64,000 nt of DNA from Deuterostichococcus epilithicus (Eukaryota > Chlorophyta > Trebouxiophyceae > Prasiolales > Stichococcaceae): contig JAVTLE010000011.1 in assembly GCA_033439295.1 (NCBI GenBank), forward strand, positions 186,082 to 250,081, read 5' to 3'. Position numbers and translations under genes: made by a program. A model generated the notes under the pieces. That model was not told where the DNA came from. It did not search any database and saw only the letters and a list, made by a program, of their open reading frames with translations. Shown here piece after piece: positions 1 through 11,610 of the stretch; within the stretch, counting starts at the first letter, position 1, and the number at the start of each line of letters is the position of its first letter.

Positions 1-1372
1 CGTGGCCGGCTCAGCACCTGGTGGCATCACCTCACTTGGTGCCGGCAGCAGATGTTCCCAGACGGACACTGGTCACGGGAGAAACAGCGTATCCGACCAC
101 ACACATTGAGTAATCGAGTGACATCGTATTTGAGAACACTCGTGGCGAAAGGCTGCACACCAGCTGGCGTTGGTGTGCCGAGTGATGCCTGACAGCGTGA
201 ACTGGAAGCCGGCCTCCTCATAGGCGTCGTTGAGGACCTTGATCTGGTTGACCATCATGCTGTCTGCCAGTGCGCCGGTGGTGCCATCTGCAGCGCAGGT
301 AGAGGTCAGCAAGTCAGCTGACCTGCGTGCACTGCTGCTTGGTGAGCTGACTGACGTCGTCTTCCTGCGCGAATGGACCTGCCAGAAACGGTACTTGAAT
401 TGCTCGATTGCATGTCCTGCATTGCAAGTCTACAGCACGCATGGCATTCGAGGTGCTGGGGGTGACTGCCGCACCGCTGGACACGATGTGGAAGTAGGTG
501 TTGATGTTGTACACGATGCCGCGAGGCGCGGCGTCGGAGGTGAGGAAGGCGACGCGCGGCGCAAGCTCAGCAGTGGCGGCGGCCTCGATTTCTTCGTCTG
601 AGGCGTAGCCGCATTGTCGCTGCCGCAGCTCCGGCACGCCGGGCGGCAACGCTGAGGCCGGCGTCGTCTGCGTGGTGAGGGCGGGCGAAGGGTTCAGCCA
701 TGCAGCTGACCATGCGGGGTAATTTAACGGACCCATGCAGGAAGCAGGCCGGCAGCAAAATTCGATGCAGCGCAACACAGGCGACAGTGCGTAGCTTTGA
801 AGCTTCGTGAGTCGGCGTAAAAGACAAAGGCCTCGGTCAAAGATGCTCACCTGCACCACTGTCGCTGCAGAGGGCGTTGCAGTGGGCGCCTTTGTTGGCT
901 TGCGTGTTGGCTTTCGCACGGGCTTGCGGGTCGGCTTTCGAGTCGGCTTGCGCGTGGCGCGGTGGATGCGCGACGTCCTGCGCTTGGTCGGCCGCTTTGA
1001 GGGCCGCGCCGCCGCCTGCGCCGCCTGCCAGCTCCTGAACCAGTTGGCCGCCCGCTTGCCCTCAGGCGACCGTGTGGGCGTCCCGCTTCTGTGCCGCCGC
1101 GACGTCACCGGCGCCAGGAGCCGCCTGGCACCAGCGGCAATGTCCGGCGCGTGCACCTGGCTGCCGTCGCCATCAGCTGCTGCCCGGCGGGCGAAGCCGG
1201 CTAGGATGTCCTCCCGTTGCTGCTGCATGAGGGCTATGTAGTGGTCCGTGGGTTGCTCTGCAGGGTTGTCTGAGACGTGGAGCTTGCACGCCTGGGCAGT
1301 GGACAGCGCTGCGAGGGCCGCCACTGCCAAGAGGCAGGTCGCTGCTGCTGCCGAAGCGCGCTGTGCCACCAT
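1..1372 (-). CDS. Secreted M43 (pappalysin-like) metalloprotease, first copy, truncated by window edge
   Basis: The ATG at 1372 opens a clear signal peptide (hydrophobic core, then Ala-rich LSTAQA). A basic Lys/Arg-Pro-Thr repeat block (RKPTRKPTRKP type) follows before the catalytic region. Exons that keep phase: 851-1372, 475-667, 161-287; the chain continues past the left edge. Exon 2 encodes LAPRVAFLTSDAAPRGIVYN and an INTYFHIVSS strand. Exon 3 encodes MMVNQIKVLNDAYEEAGFQF and ends in NASWC. These match the N-terminal half of M43 catalytic domains and align exon for exon, with the same phases, to the neighbouring gene at 3447-8533. The HExxHxxGxxH zinc motif would lie outside the window. 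Secretion and proteolysis of the extracellular matrix are inferred from the family. The start codon is well supported; the product name rests on the paralogue. Confidence 0.8.
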
Positions 1373-3446
1373 GCCGCTGAACAGCGGGAGAGGGCCGCAG
1401 GGGCAGCCTTCAGCGGCTAGCTGTGTACCACGTCGCCTCGCCGGGAGCGTTGCGTCACAACAGCCGGGACACTGGCACGACAGCTGGCACCCTGTTGGAC
1501 TGCCTGCCGCGAAGTTTTCGACGTACTGCTGGCAAGCGAGTGCACGCTCGCGTATGTCCGATGCGTAGTGCTGCCTGGTAGCGATTGCTTCGGCGCGCCG
1601 CAGTCGTCGCGAACCTGCAGAGCACGCGGAATGGAGAGAGTCATGATGAGTTCCAGGTTTCACGATACGAAGTCTGCAGGCAGAGAGTCAGGCCCTGTCG
1701 CCGCCTTGAGGGGCCCGGCGCCGGACACTGCCTCCGAAAATAGCCGTGTTCTGGGCAACGGTGTGCGTTCCAGCGTCTGGAACAAGCGCGCGAAAGGGTT
1801 CTCCATGGTACGGTAACACGAGAGTGGAGCGCGTTATGCCGGCCCATCACGGAGGCTCCAAACGCCGGCGCACCATAGCCCCAGGCATTGCTGGGAGTTG
1901 CTGGAATGCGTGTCTCAGCATTGCAGACCTCAGGGTTACTGACTACATCACCAACTCGTCTGTGACGTCCCGGCCTCATAGGCCCCAATTACTTTTCCAG
2001 TTGGCGGAGCATGCACGCTTCCAGCATGAGGCCAATCACTGCTGTCAAGCACCAGAATGAACCCAGAAAGCTTCAGGATGTGACCGAAAGCTTAGGGCCT
2101 GGTTTCGGCAAGCGCGGCCAGGGCTGCCAACACGCCCACTGCAAGTGTAGTCGCGTTGCCGGCGGTCAGTCCAGGTGCAGGACCCGCATATGGGGACGTA
2201 GCGCGCAGCTTGGCTGTGTAGCTATCTTATTGAGGAAGCATGTCCTTGGAGTGTGACCCGTCGCCCTGTTGACCATACAGGCCGGCCAGCTCCCGAACAG
2301 TATTTCCTTGCTTCGAGCTCACCTGCTGCGCGGGGGATGGGGTGATAGTTGCTCGGTGGTGGCCGTCTGGTCGTCAGAAGCTTGCGTAAATAGACATTGT
2401 CAATTTTTGGGCATGGCGAAATTGTAGTTTTGTCGACGAGTTGCTGACGAGTTATCGACGAGAGGCGTGGAAGGTAGTCGTGATCTATCTGCACGGTACT
2501 TGTCTGACAAACACACGTAATGTACGGATCTGCTCAATCGACCACGTATCTTTTCAACAGAAAAAAATGGAAATTGGAAATTGGAAAAAAATCCCCCTAT
2601 TCTCCCAGTCGGGTCTCTGATCGAGTGCAAAGCAGATGTCCGTCCAGTGGATGCTGAGTATTGACAGCGGTTGTTCTGCAAGTCAATTGCTGCTGTCGTA
2701 CGCGTGTGGCAACTGCCATTGCGGCGCCGCAACCATGATGAAAGGGATGCACTGGCGCTTCGCCTTGCCTGGCTTCGCCAAAGCAGCACACCTCACGTAC
2801 TTACCTATATAGGAGGACAGACGCAAGCAACAATGCGATGGCGGCTCCAATGCTCAATGCCAACCCTGCGACCGGCAGAGCGCCTTGAAACCGTGGTGAC
2901 CAGTGGTGTGGACTTCGGTGGAGACATGATGCTGCAGTGCCGCTCTCAAGACGCAAGAGCCTGGTGGCTGAGGTGCTTGCAAACCGGCGGAGGCAAGCAA
3001 TATCGAATTGCCTAGACTCCTGCACGAGCAGTGACTAAAATCCCAATAACACCGACCGACGCAGATATAGGGTACTCGGCTGCTCAAATAAATCAATGTC
3101 ATCACTGCGGACCAGCTCACAAACGAGATAACACTGACCATAAAACCAGCAGCAGCAAAAATGTGCAAGGTCCGACGTCACTATTGACGCTGTCAATGGA
3201 GTCATACGGCACTATCTACCTACTGGAAGACCGTACTAGGTATGTATATCAGGCGACTGGCTGAAACCTGGCCGCCCTCTGACTCGACTCAGAAGTCTAT
3301 CTACTGGAAGTCTCTCTTCCATACTGCTGCAATCCTGACTTCTGCTAGTGGCTGGCGTGCGCCAATGTGGCGCCGCACAGCCCGAAACCAGTGCGCCTAC
3401 TATGTCATCCGACCACTACGTCTAGCGGTCTAGCCTGGGAGCGACA
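1373..3446. other. Intergenic interval between the two M43 metalloprotease genes
   Basis: Holds the upstream region of the first M43 gene and the 3' flank of the second. I see no exon chain, RNA gene or mobile element here. It is less GC-rich than the genes around it, with an A/T-rich patch near 2560-2595. ORFs in this stretch are short, lack splice partners and match no motif I know. Confidence 0.5.
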
Positions 3447-6400
3447 TCACAGGCCGGCCCTGCGCGGCGGCGGCGGACGGCGCCTGGTCGGCCGCGTCTT
3501 TGTCGGCTTCCTAGTTGGCAGCCGTCGCAGCGCAGACCGCTTTGTCGGCCGCTTTGTGGGTCGCCGTGTTGGCTTCTTTGTAGGCCGCGTCTTCGGCCGC
3601 TTCGTGGGGCGCCTGGTCGGCCGCTTTGTGGGGCGGCCGGTCGGTCGCTTCGTGGGTCGCGCAGTTGGCCGGCGGGTCGGCTGCGGCGTCGGCGCTGCCG
3701 TTGGCGCTCGCGTCAGGCTGGCCAGGCCGCCGGTGGACTGCTCCAGCGGGTTGACGGGCTGCGCCGCCGCCGTCGGAGCCAGCGTCGGCCCATCTGTCGC
3801 CGGAGCATTCGTCGTTGTCGACTTTGGCGCGTCAGTTACCGGCGCGTTCGCTGGGGCAGCTGTCGCCTGGGGGTCTGCAACGCTGCCGCTGCCCCGCTGC
3901 GGGTCTGGCTGCGGTGCATCTGTTGGCGCGTCTGTGGCGGCGATCGTCACCGGCGCTGCTGTGGGCTGCTCTGTGGACTCTGGAGTCGGCTGGGCAGTGG
4001 GGGTAGCAGTTGGGGCTGCCGTCAGTGCTGCTGTCGGCGCTGCCGTCGGCGCGGCCGTTGGTGCCGATGTGAGCGCTGCCGTCGGAGCAGCTGTAGGTTG
4101 TACCGACGGAGCTGCTGTCGGCGCCGCCGTGGGCGCCGATGTGGGTGCTGCCATCGGCACAGCTGTGGGTTGTGATGTCGGCGCCGCCGTTGGCGCTGCT
4201 GTCGGTGCAGCTGTGGGTCGTGCCGTGGGAGCTGCTGTAGGGGTGGCTGTTGGCGCTGCTGTTGGTGCCGCTGTGGGACTTGCTGTCGGCGCAGCTGTCG
4301 GCGTAGTGGCTGGTGCCACAGTCGGCGCAGCAGTTGGTGCCGCTGATGGCGCTGCAGTCGGCGCAGCCGTGGGCTGGGAGGTGGGCGCAGCTGTGGGTAC
4401 CTGCGGGGTCATAGATTGAGCGACTGTCAAGGACCCGTCAGGCTTTCTGGGGGTGTGGCAAGGCTGCAAAGCACGCTGGTCCCCACCTTGGGCAAGCCAG
4501 GTGCCCGAATGGACGGGAGATATTGATCACATACACGCAGCGAGTGCAGTAGGATATGCGGTCACTGCCATGGGGCGCACCTTGGTGGGAGCTGCCGTTG
4601 GTGCCGTTGTCGGCACTGCTGTGGGGGCCGCGGTCAGGGCTTTGGTTGGCGCCATTGTGGGCCGTGTGGTGGGGGCAGCCGTTGGCGGCTCTGTCGGTGC
4701 TGCTGTCAGTGCTGCCGTGGGCCGTGTGGTGGGGGCAGCCGTCGGCGCAGCCGTCGGCGGCTCTGTCGGTGCTGCCGTGGGCCGTGCAGTCGGCGCCGCT
4801 GTCGGTGCTGCTGTCAGTGCTGCCGTGGGCCGTGCAGTGGGAGCTGTCGTCGGCGCAGCCGTCGGCGATGCTGTGGGAGCCGTCGACGGGGCTGCCGTGG
4901 GCGCTGGGGTTGGAGCGGCAGTCGGCTGAGCTGTGGGCCTCGCAGTGGGTGCTGTGGTGACTGCAGTGGGCACAGCTGTCGGCACTGCAGTGGGCGCACG
5001 TGTGGGCACGGACGTCGGGATCGGCGTCGGCGCTGCAGTGGGGACTGGTGTCGGCGCTGCAGTAGGAAGAGGTGTGGGAGCCGCTGCAGGCGCCAGCGTC
5101 GGTGCTGCAGTAGGGACAGGCGTGGGAGCTGCTGTGGGACGTGGCGTCGGCGCTGCCGTGGGCGCCGACGTCGGTGCTGCCGTGGGCGCCGACGTCGGTG
5201 CTGCTGTAGGAACAGGTGTCGGCGCCGCTGTGGGCGCCGGCGTCGGCGCTGCTGTGGGCGCCGGCGTCGGCGCCGCTGTGGGCGCCGGCGTCGGCGCTGC
5301 TGTGGGCGCCGGCGTCGGCGCTGCTGTGGGCGCCGGCGTCGGCGCTGCTGTGGGCGCCGGCGTCGGCGCTGTAGTGGGAACGGGCGCTGCAGTGGGGACG
5401 GGCGTTGGCGCTGCAGTGGGGACAGGCGTCGGCGCCAGGGTTGGTGCAGCTGTGGGCGCCGCTGTCGGAGCGACGGTCGGCGCAGCCGTCGGACCGAGGG
5501 TGGGGGCTGCTGTCGGCGACAGCGCCGGCTGCTCCACATATGCGGACGACCTGTCATAAATACAGAAGCCGTTCCGCGACCAGCCTTGTCCGTTCTTACG
5601 TTTGTGCTGTGAATGCAAGCGCAGTCTCGGCGTAGGCACCCTTGAGGTCAAAAAGCGACAGGCAGGAATTTTGGATTTAGGGTTTCCAGCACAGCCACAG
5701 GGCTGACATCGGAGGGGGACCGGCTGTCTGGACCCACCTGTAGACTTGCCAGGCGGCAGTCATGCGGGTTGTCTGATTGCCGGTAAACTCCCACATGCAG
5801 GGGTCGTAGGTGTACCCCATGTAGCTGCAGCGTGGAAAGAGAAGGCGGCGTCAGGAGGGGCTTGCAGTGGTCGCCAGAACTCGACGAGTTGCGAGTCCAC
5901 AGCCGGAATGCCATGCGGCTGTTGGCAGCTGGTGCTGGGCGCTCACGAAGCAGAGAGGCATAAGAGCCGGCGAGAGGACGCACTTGTTGACCGGGTCAAA
6001 CTGCGGCTGCGTGGCCGGTTTGTTGGGGCAGCTGTTGGGAAGGGCTGAGCCGCGTGGGTAGCAGTTGTAATTGGCCCCGGACTGCTGCGCCGTGTCTGGC
6101 ACGCCGTCGTTGGGCTGCGAGCAGCCGCCGGCAAATGGGTGGCTGAGCCCCAGCCAGTGGCCTGCGCGGCACAATATCGCAGTTCAATGAGCAGCCGCGG
6201 CGGCACACTGCGCAGGGCATGCCTTCGAGCAGCAGCAGACACCTCGGTCTTGCATGCAAGCATGGCTCAAAACTGCGCGCAACCCACTTTATCAAGCCGT
6301 CAGGCACCCTTACTTGCACTCACCGGTCTCGTGGACGGCATTGAAGCCCAGGTTGTAGCCGCCGTACCAGGAGCCGGGCAGCGTGCCGGTGTCGATCATG

Positions 6401-8533
6401 ACGCCGTCGTATGTGGGGTCGCCCACGCCACCGCCCCAGGGGTTGGTGGACACCCTGCAGCGAAGGGAGATCATGAGCTAAGGCGTGGTCACGCTCCAGG
6501 CAGCCAAGGGCATAAAGCACAGAGGCTCGGCACAGCTGTAGAATCTAGCACTGAGTGCTTGCCAGCGGACTGGCAGTGCTCCCAGGACACCAGGTTGCTG
6601 CGGCAGAGATGTGGCGCACCCGATGATGCCGCCATTGTTGAGCTGCGCGATGTACAAGTTAAGGTCGGCGGCGCCACCCACGTGCAGCGCCGCCTTCATG
6701 TCGTTCATGCCCTGCCCGAAGATGTCCATCGGATACCTGTTGTCGAACAGCATGTACGGGGTTCAGGCGGAAGCTTCACCCTATTGGCGGCAGTGGCAAT
6801 GCGATCCAGCATGACAGCCGCCTGCTCTGCAGGGAATGCCGCCGACGCTGAGGCCACGTCGAACGAGAACAGGGTCGAACTGGATGGCCTTCAGCAAACG
6901 CACCAGGCAGATTTGTTGACGATGTTGAAGGTGACGAGGTTGAACTCGAAGTTGGACGGCGCATACGCAGAGTTGAGCACCGCCACCTGATCGTTGATCA
7001 TGCTCTGCGGCATGTTGCCACTGCTGAAGTCGTCTGCGGTCGCACAGCACCCGGTTTGGAGTCGGCACCAGTGCTGCGACAACCTCCAAGTGCATGCTCG
7101 GACGCCCATGCCTGTGGCGATGCGCTGCTGCATGGACCGCACTTGCACCCGATCAGGGGCATGCTGTGCACCCCAAGTGCACCTGTGGTGATCATGTGGA
7201 CGTGCAGATTGATGGTGTTGACCAGGCCCCGTGGCGCCGCCGGCGAGTTGAGGAATGCGATGCGGGGCTCAAGATCCGCCTGCACACACACCATTTAACA
7301 GCCATTTAACAGTTTACACTCTCGGTATTGCATCTGGACCTGCAGTCCTGCGTCTGCAGATCAACTTTGCTAGGCTTGTACAGAGCGAGAAAGAGATGAG
7401 GCTCCGGCTGTGAGTCGCACAGCCTCTGCTCGGACTGGATGTCTGGCAATAGCTGTCCAAGCTCGGCGAGTGAAAGGTATTTGGAAGTGCAAAGCAGGAA
7501 GAGCTGAATGCTAAACACCCAGCACATGGATCCTCACTCGCAGAACCCTGTCCTGACGTGACGAAGATCGATGACAACACTGGCCAGCACACAAGAGCAT
7601 CCTCTCGCTGCCTCTCTGTGTGCAATGCGAACGGCAGGAGCACAATAGTACCTGCACACTGGTCGGAGGGTCGTCCTCGTCGTATGCACACTGCCGCGCC
7701 GCCGGCAGCGGCAGCAGCACAATCGGCGCCACCTGCAGCGTAACAGTGGAGCGTCAGGTACCATCTGCAGAAGCAGATCAGGTGTACACGGCGATGAGCT
7801 CACATCAGCGCAAGACGATCCTGCAGGTCGAGAGGCAAATCCTGATCTGCACCTGGCCCTGGGCTGCGGCCGGCGGCGGGCGCCTAGCAGATGCGGTGGG
7901 GCTGGCTGTCGCCTTTCTGGTGGGCTTCTTCGTCGGCCTGCGGGTGGGCCTGCGGGTGGGCTTTCGGGTGGGCTTGCGGGTGGGCTTGCGCGTTGGCTTT
8001 CGTGTCGCCTTGCGCGTCGGCTTCTTCGTGGGCCGCCGCGTCGGCCGCCGCGCGGGCTTCCGTGCCGCCGCCTGCCGTGCCTGCCAGCGCTTGAACCACG
8101 CTGCTGCCGCGATGGCTGCTGAGGACGCCGGCTTTGCGGTGGGCGCGCGGCTCTTGTGGTGCGGCGCAGGCGCTGTCGGCCGCTTTGTCGGCCGCTTGCT
8201 GACGCTCTTGTGGCGCGCCGCTGCCAGGCGGCGGCGCTGCTCCACTGGGTGGTGCGCCTCCGCAGGCTGCTGGTTGCTGTCTGCCGTGCTGTCTGCTGAA
8301 GCGCCTGGTGCGCTGCTGTCCAGCAGGCGACGCGAGCCTGCGGCGGCGGTGGCACGCTTCTGCGCCGCCGTCAGCTGCAACGCTGCCGCCTGTTGCGACA
8401 GCAAGTCGCTGGAACCGCCGGCGTGGTGCAGGCAGGCGAGAGCTGGGGCTGCTGAGAGCAGCACTGCGGCTGAAAAGAGCAGCAGCGCCGCTGTGGCTGC
8501 GAAGGCGGCTGACGATAGCCGGCTGGCGCCCAT
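3447..8533 (-). CDS. Secreted M43 metalloprotease with long Thr-Pro-Ala repeat tail, second copy (complete)
   Basis: Ten exons keep phase throughout and give 1,141 residues: 7853-8533, 7652-7732, 7183-7279, 6904-7033, 6620-6736, 6324-6454, 5984-6161, 5738-5824, 4581-5550, 3447-4400. The start at 8533 (MGASRL) gives a signal peptide of about 30 residues. Next comes a propeptide-like region with RKPTRKP repeats (about residues 140-225). The M43 catalytic domain spans about residues 255-500. The zinc motif HETGHWLGLSH (about residues 409-419) is split between exons 6 and 7, and the Met-turn NYMGYTYDPCM is in exon 8. From about residue 505 to the end the protein is dozens of TAAPT/TPAPT-type repeats, closing in a basic KRPTRRPTKRP tail. 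This is probably a secreted wall or matrix protease whose tail may be O-glycosylated; that role is inference. An upstream in-frame ATG at 8578 would mask the signal peptide, so I prefer 8533. Confidence 0.88.
3450..5540 (-). repeat. Thr-Pro-Ala coding minisatellite
   Basis: Tandem 12-15 base units coding T-A/P-A-P-T steps fill the last two exons of the metalloprotease. They are interrupted only by a 180-base intron (4401-4580) with clean GTGCGC...CCGCAG ends. The densest array, around 5220-5370, is almost perfectly periodic (ACP/APT units). The 3' end shifts to Arg/Lys-rich units. The complementary strand is also open over long stretches and reads Gly-Ala-Ala-Val repeats, which I treat as a shadow. 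Confidence 0.9.
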
Positions 8534-9850
8534 TGCACCCTTACTTGTCGCTTCGCGTGCAGGCCTGCGGCACTTCACAGGTCGAAGACGTACGGGCTAG
8601 TGTAGTCGCGTCGACAGCTCGTCGACAGACGATCCTGCGCCGCATGAACGACGGATCAACATCCATTGCATAGAGCAGCAGTTTGAGGCCTTTATTTGCA
8701 CCACCATAGGCAGCTGGGGCTGATTGCTGGCGCGAGCGGAGCAATGACTGCAAATTCTAGCTGGTGACGTCGTATGACCGTCCTCTGCTACCACAGCCGC
8801 AAGGCACGGCGTTACAGCTTTGATTTTACCAATGGTTCAGCAGCAGATAGAGCCTGGCCGTCGACCCGCCAGGCCTACAATGCTCAAGGGCCAGCCAGCT
8901 GTCGGTACTAGTGCTGACGACAGCATGGCCTCCCTCAGGGCCACTGGCAGGGCCTCGCCGGCTGTGCACCGCGTGAGATGAAGGACGTGAAAAGCCGCAC
9001 AGACATCCAAGGCTGCTGGGCAAAGGGCTCAACACGTCCCTCCCGACGTGACGACGAAGAGTGCACCAACGTGAAACCGCAAACCTTTCACATGCTGCAG
9101 CTTACACGCCTGTGTAAGTATGACCTGGGTCACGTAGGTGTGGTCGGGTGGTCGTCGACCACTGCAGCGTTGCCCCGCGTTGTTGAGCCGGAAAAGGAGG
9201 CAGCTCACCTGCAAGCGTTGAGCGGGCGGAGGACGACCGAGCGGGTTGTTTTTGTGCGAGTTTATAAAATTTGTGCGTGCGCAATCCCGCCTTTGAAGAC
9301 TGAGGCAGCCGAAGAGCGAATCGGATGAGTGACGACGACCGCGTTTACCAGGCACCGTCAGTCCGTCACGAAATCTATGACTGATAGGTCCTACGAGTCG
9401 TACCGACGTAAAGTGCCGTTGCTCTGACTGGTTCGCCGCTATGCCGTCTCTTGTTGATAGCCAAAGCCCAGCTGAACCTCACAGATCCCGACTGCTCGCT
9501 GTGTACTGTCCCCAAGATGTTGCTGCCGCGTGTTGCCAGTCCGAAAGCACCCTCCGGCTGTCCCGAAGCTGGCCGCTGTTACTGATATACCCTACCGATT
9601 AACTGTGGCTATAACGTGCAGAGCGACGTTCAGTCCTACGCCTGATTCCGCTGCCTAGCCTCTCGCTGCTCGTGTGGCGCTGGCGTGGCTGCACCACGCA
9701 CTGCGGGGCAGCCCACAAGCCCGCATGGGCCATGGGACGCGGCTGCGTCAGCCGCCACTTCGTCGGGCGCCAACCCAGCGGGCGCTACCTGAGAGGCCAC
9801 TTCCTGCTCGGCCGCTGATTGAGTCCGCCCCATCGTAGGCCGGGACTTCG
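8534..9850. other. Intergenic interval without recognisable gene
   Basis: Upstream of the second M43 gene. ORFs on both strands are under 120 codons and I found no splice-compatible neighbours, tRNA-like cloverleaf or transposon ends. The promoter of the M43 gene should lie near 8534-8900, but no TATA box is convincing. Confidence 0.45.
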
Positions 9851-10430
9851 TCACTTGGTCGGCCGCTTCCTCGCTGGCCGCTTCTTCGTGGTCCGCCGCT
9901 TGATAGGCCTCCGCATGGAAGCCTTGTCTCTCGGCCGACTGGTCGGCTTGCGGGGGGCGCCACAAAGACTGGCATGGCCTGCTGCTGGAGGTCAACCGGG
10001 CCTGCGGGCACGGCAGTCGGATTTTCAGTCAGAATCGCAGGAGCTCCCATGCGCAGGCATGCTGGCCGCACTGCCGTGGCGGCCGCCGTGCCTCTGTGTG
10101 CATGCACATCCGGGGTGGGCGCAGGTGTGGGCTGCTGTCGACAACGGCCTTTTGACTGGCGAGCTGGTGGGCGCCGCCGTCTGCGGCCCAGTTGAAGCTC
10201 CCATGGGCTGCCTCCTTGGCGCTGCCATGGGCTGCCTCGAAGAAGCTGCCGTTGGGTGCTTGGCGGAGCCCGCTGTGGGCTGTCCACTGGGCGAAGACGA
10301 AGGCTGTCCAGCTGATACTGCCAAAAGTCTCACCGGCGGGCGCTGCCGTCGCAAACGGCGCTACGGTCGGCAGCGCAGTGGCCGTCCGCGCCTCAGTCAA
10401 GCGCAATGCGAGGCTGCAGCTCCGCCTGCG
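9851..10430 (-). pseudogene. Decayed M43-type repeat tail
   Basis: Read on the minus strand, about 10410-10025 codes degenerate Thr/Pro/Ala units such as TALPTVAPFATAAPAG and GPQTAAPTSSPVKRP, broken by frame changes. It is followed at about 9970-9851 by a basic stretch (RKPTSRP, RRPIKRRTTKKRPARKRPTK) ending in a stop. The order, TAAPT repeats and then a basic KRPTK tail, is the same as at the C-terminus of the intact gene at 3447-8533, in the same orientation. No M43 catalytic motif was found upstream. I read this as the 3' remnant of a third paralogue. A low-complexity region that arose independently is the alternative. Confidence 0.5.
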
Positions 10431-10470
10431 TGTCCAGGGAAATTCACGAGCTTCGATCAACAGCTTCGTG

Positions 10471-10597
10471 TGGCCATGAAAGATATGCTGCCTGCTCTGC
10501 ACAGATAGGCTGCATGGTCTGCACAGTCTGTGTGGCCATGAAAGATATGCTGCCTGCTCTGCACAGATAGTCTGCATGGTCTGCACAGTCTGTGCAA
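10471..10597. repeat. Tandem duplication of about 63 bases
   Basis: A unit beginning tggccatgaaagatatgc, with tctgcacagat inside it, occurs twice back to back with very few differences. A fragment of the unit recurs just downstream. It is non-coding as far as I can see and sits in the gene-poor interval between the M43 remnant and the membrane-protein gene. Confidence 0.8.
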
Positions 10598-11610
10598 GGC
10601 TGCATGATGCTGCATGACTTGTGTAGCCTGCAGGTGGTTGTGGGTGTTGCCGGTGCAACCCCTAAAACCCTGCAAGATACCGCAGGACCACAGTTGCCAG
10701 AACCACAGCTGCAGAACCACAGCTGCCCATGTAGGCGACACTCACCAGGACACAGGAGTTGCAGTATCGTCATCACAGCCGCACACTTGGCGCAGCATTG
10801 TCGGCCCGACCTGTGGGCTGGCATCACACCCTGAGATCATTAGGGATGCACTCGACCATCCAGAGGCACATCAACATCAGCACGTGGTGTGCCTGATGTA
10901 CGCAGCCACACAGACACGCTAGTCAGTGCCCTGATGCCCCAGCTTCAGTGCTGCTCGCTCAGCATGCCAATGCCCGCTGTCAGATCAGCGGACATCATCC
11001 GCTAGTGCGCTCACAGGACAGTGGCATCTCTCGCGCTACCTCTGAAAGGCAAAGTGGGAGGCTCACCAGGCTGACCAGCTCAGCATTACTGAATCACCGC
11101 CGCCGTCTGTTTGCCGCTGCAGCGCCCCGCCACCCCAGCGCCTCAGACCATGTCGGCATACGCGTGGCTGTCTCTCCTGCATAGTGGAGAGTCAGTGTGC
11201 GACTTGCCTGACGTCGACCTTTTCTGAAAGTGCTGGACACGGCGCACATCACTGTGGGGGTACGAGTAGACCAGCCAGAACAGCTTTCCGTATGGCAATG
11301 CCCCATTCCCTTGCGCGCCCATCATCAACCCGCCTGGTACCCCAAGCAACAGCGTTGTTCAGCTCAGCTTCAACTCAGAAAAGTGTGCGATGACTCCTCA
11401 GCCAGGGAGTCCCTGCACCGCCCTCTGCACCGCCCTCTCAGCTGGTTTGTGTCATGAGCACGCACCTTGACCCACTGGATGCTGAGGGGCCTAGCGGGCT
11501 GGCCGGCGGCCCGCCGGTGCTGACACGCGGCAGCGCATCCCTGCATGGCAGCAGCTTTGGGTGTCAGCCGCGAGATCTCTCGTTCGTCAGAGTCCTGGTT
11601 GTTGATTTGG
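10598..11610. other. Gene-poor interval
   Basis: No supported gene. Contains short direct repeats (for example accacagctgc near 10700 and ctgcaccgccct near 11415). It may include the 3' untranslated region of the minus-strand membrane-protein gene, whose 3' end I could not fix exactly. Confidence 0.4.

Noticed and set aside
3367-4419. 350-codon plus-strand ORF of Gly-Ala-Val repeats (also 4453-4929 and 4933-5559)
   Set aside because: Antisense shadow of the Thr-Pro-Ala repeats. The minus-strand frame joins in phase to M43 catalytic exons; the plus-strand frames have no start context, splice partners or domain.
7620-8600. 326-codon plus-strand ORF
   Set aside because: Complement of the first exon of the M43 gene (signal peptide and RKPT repeats); the minus-strand reading has a signal peptide and phase-matched neighbours.
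10471-10597. Tandem repeat considered as a transposon end
   Set aside because: No inverted terminal repeats, target-site duplication or transposase-like ORF nearby.
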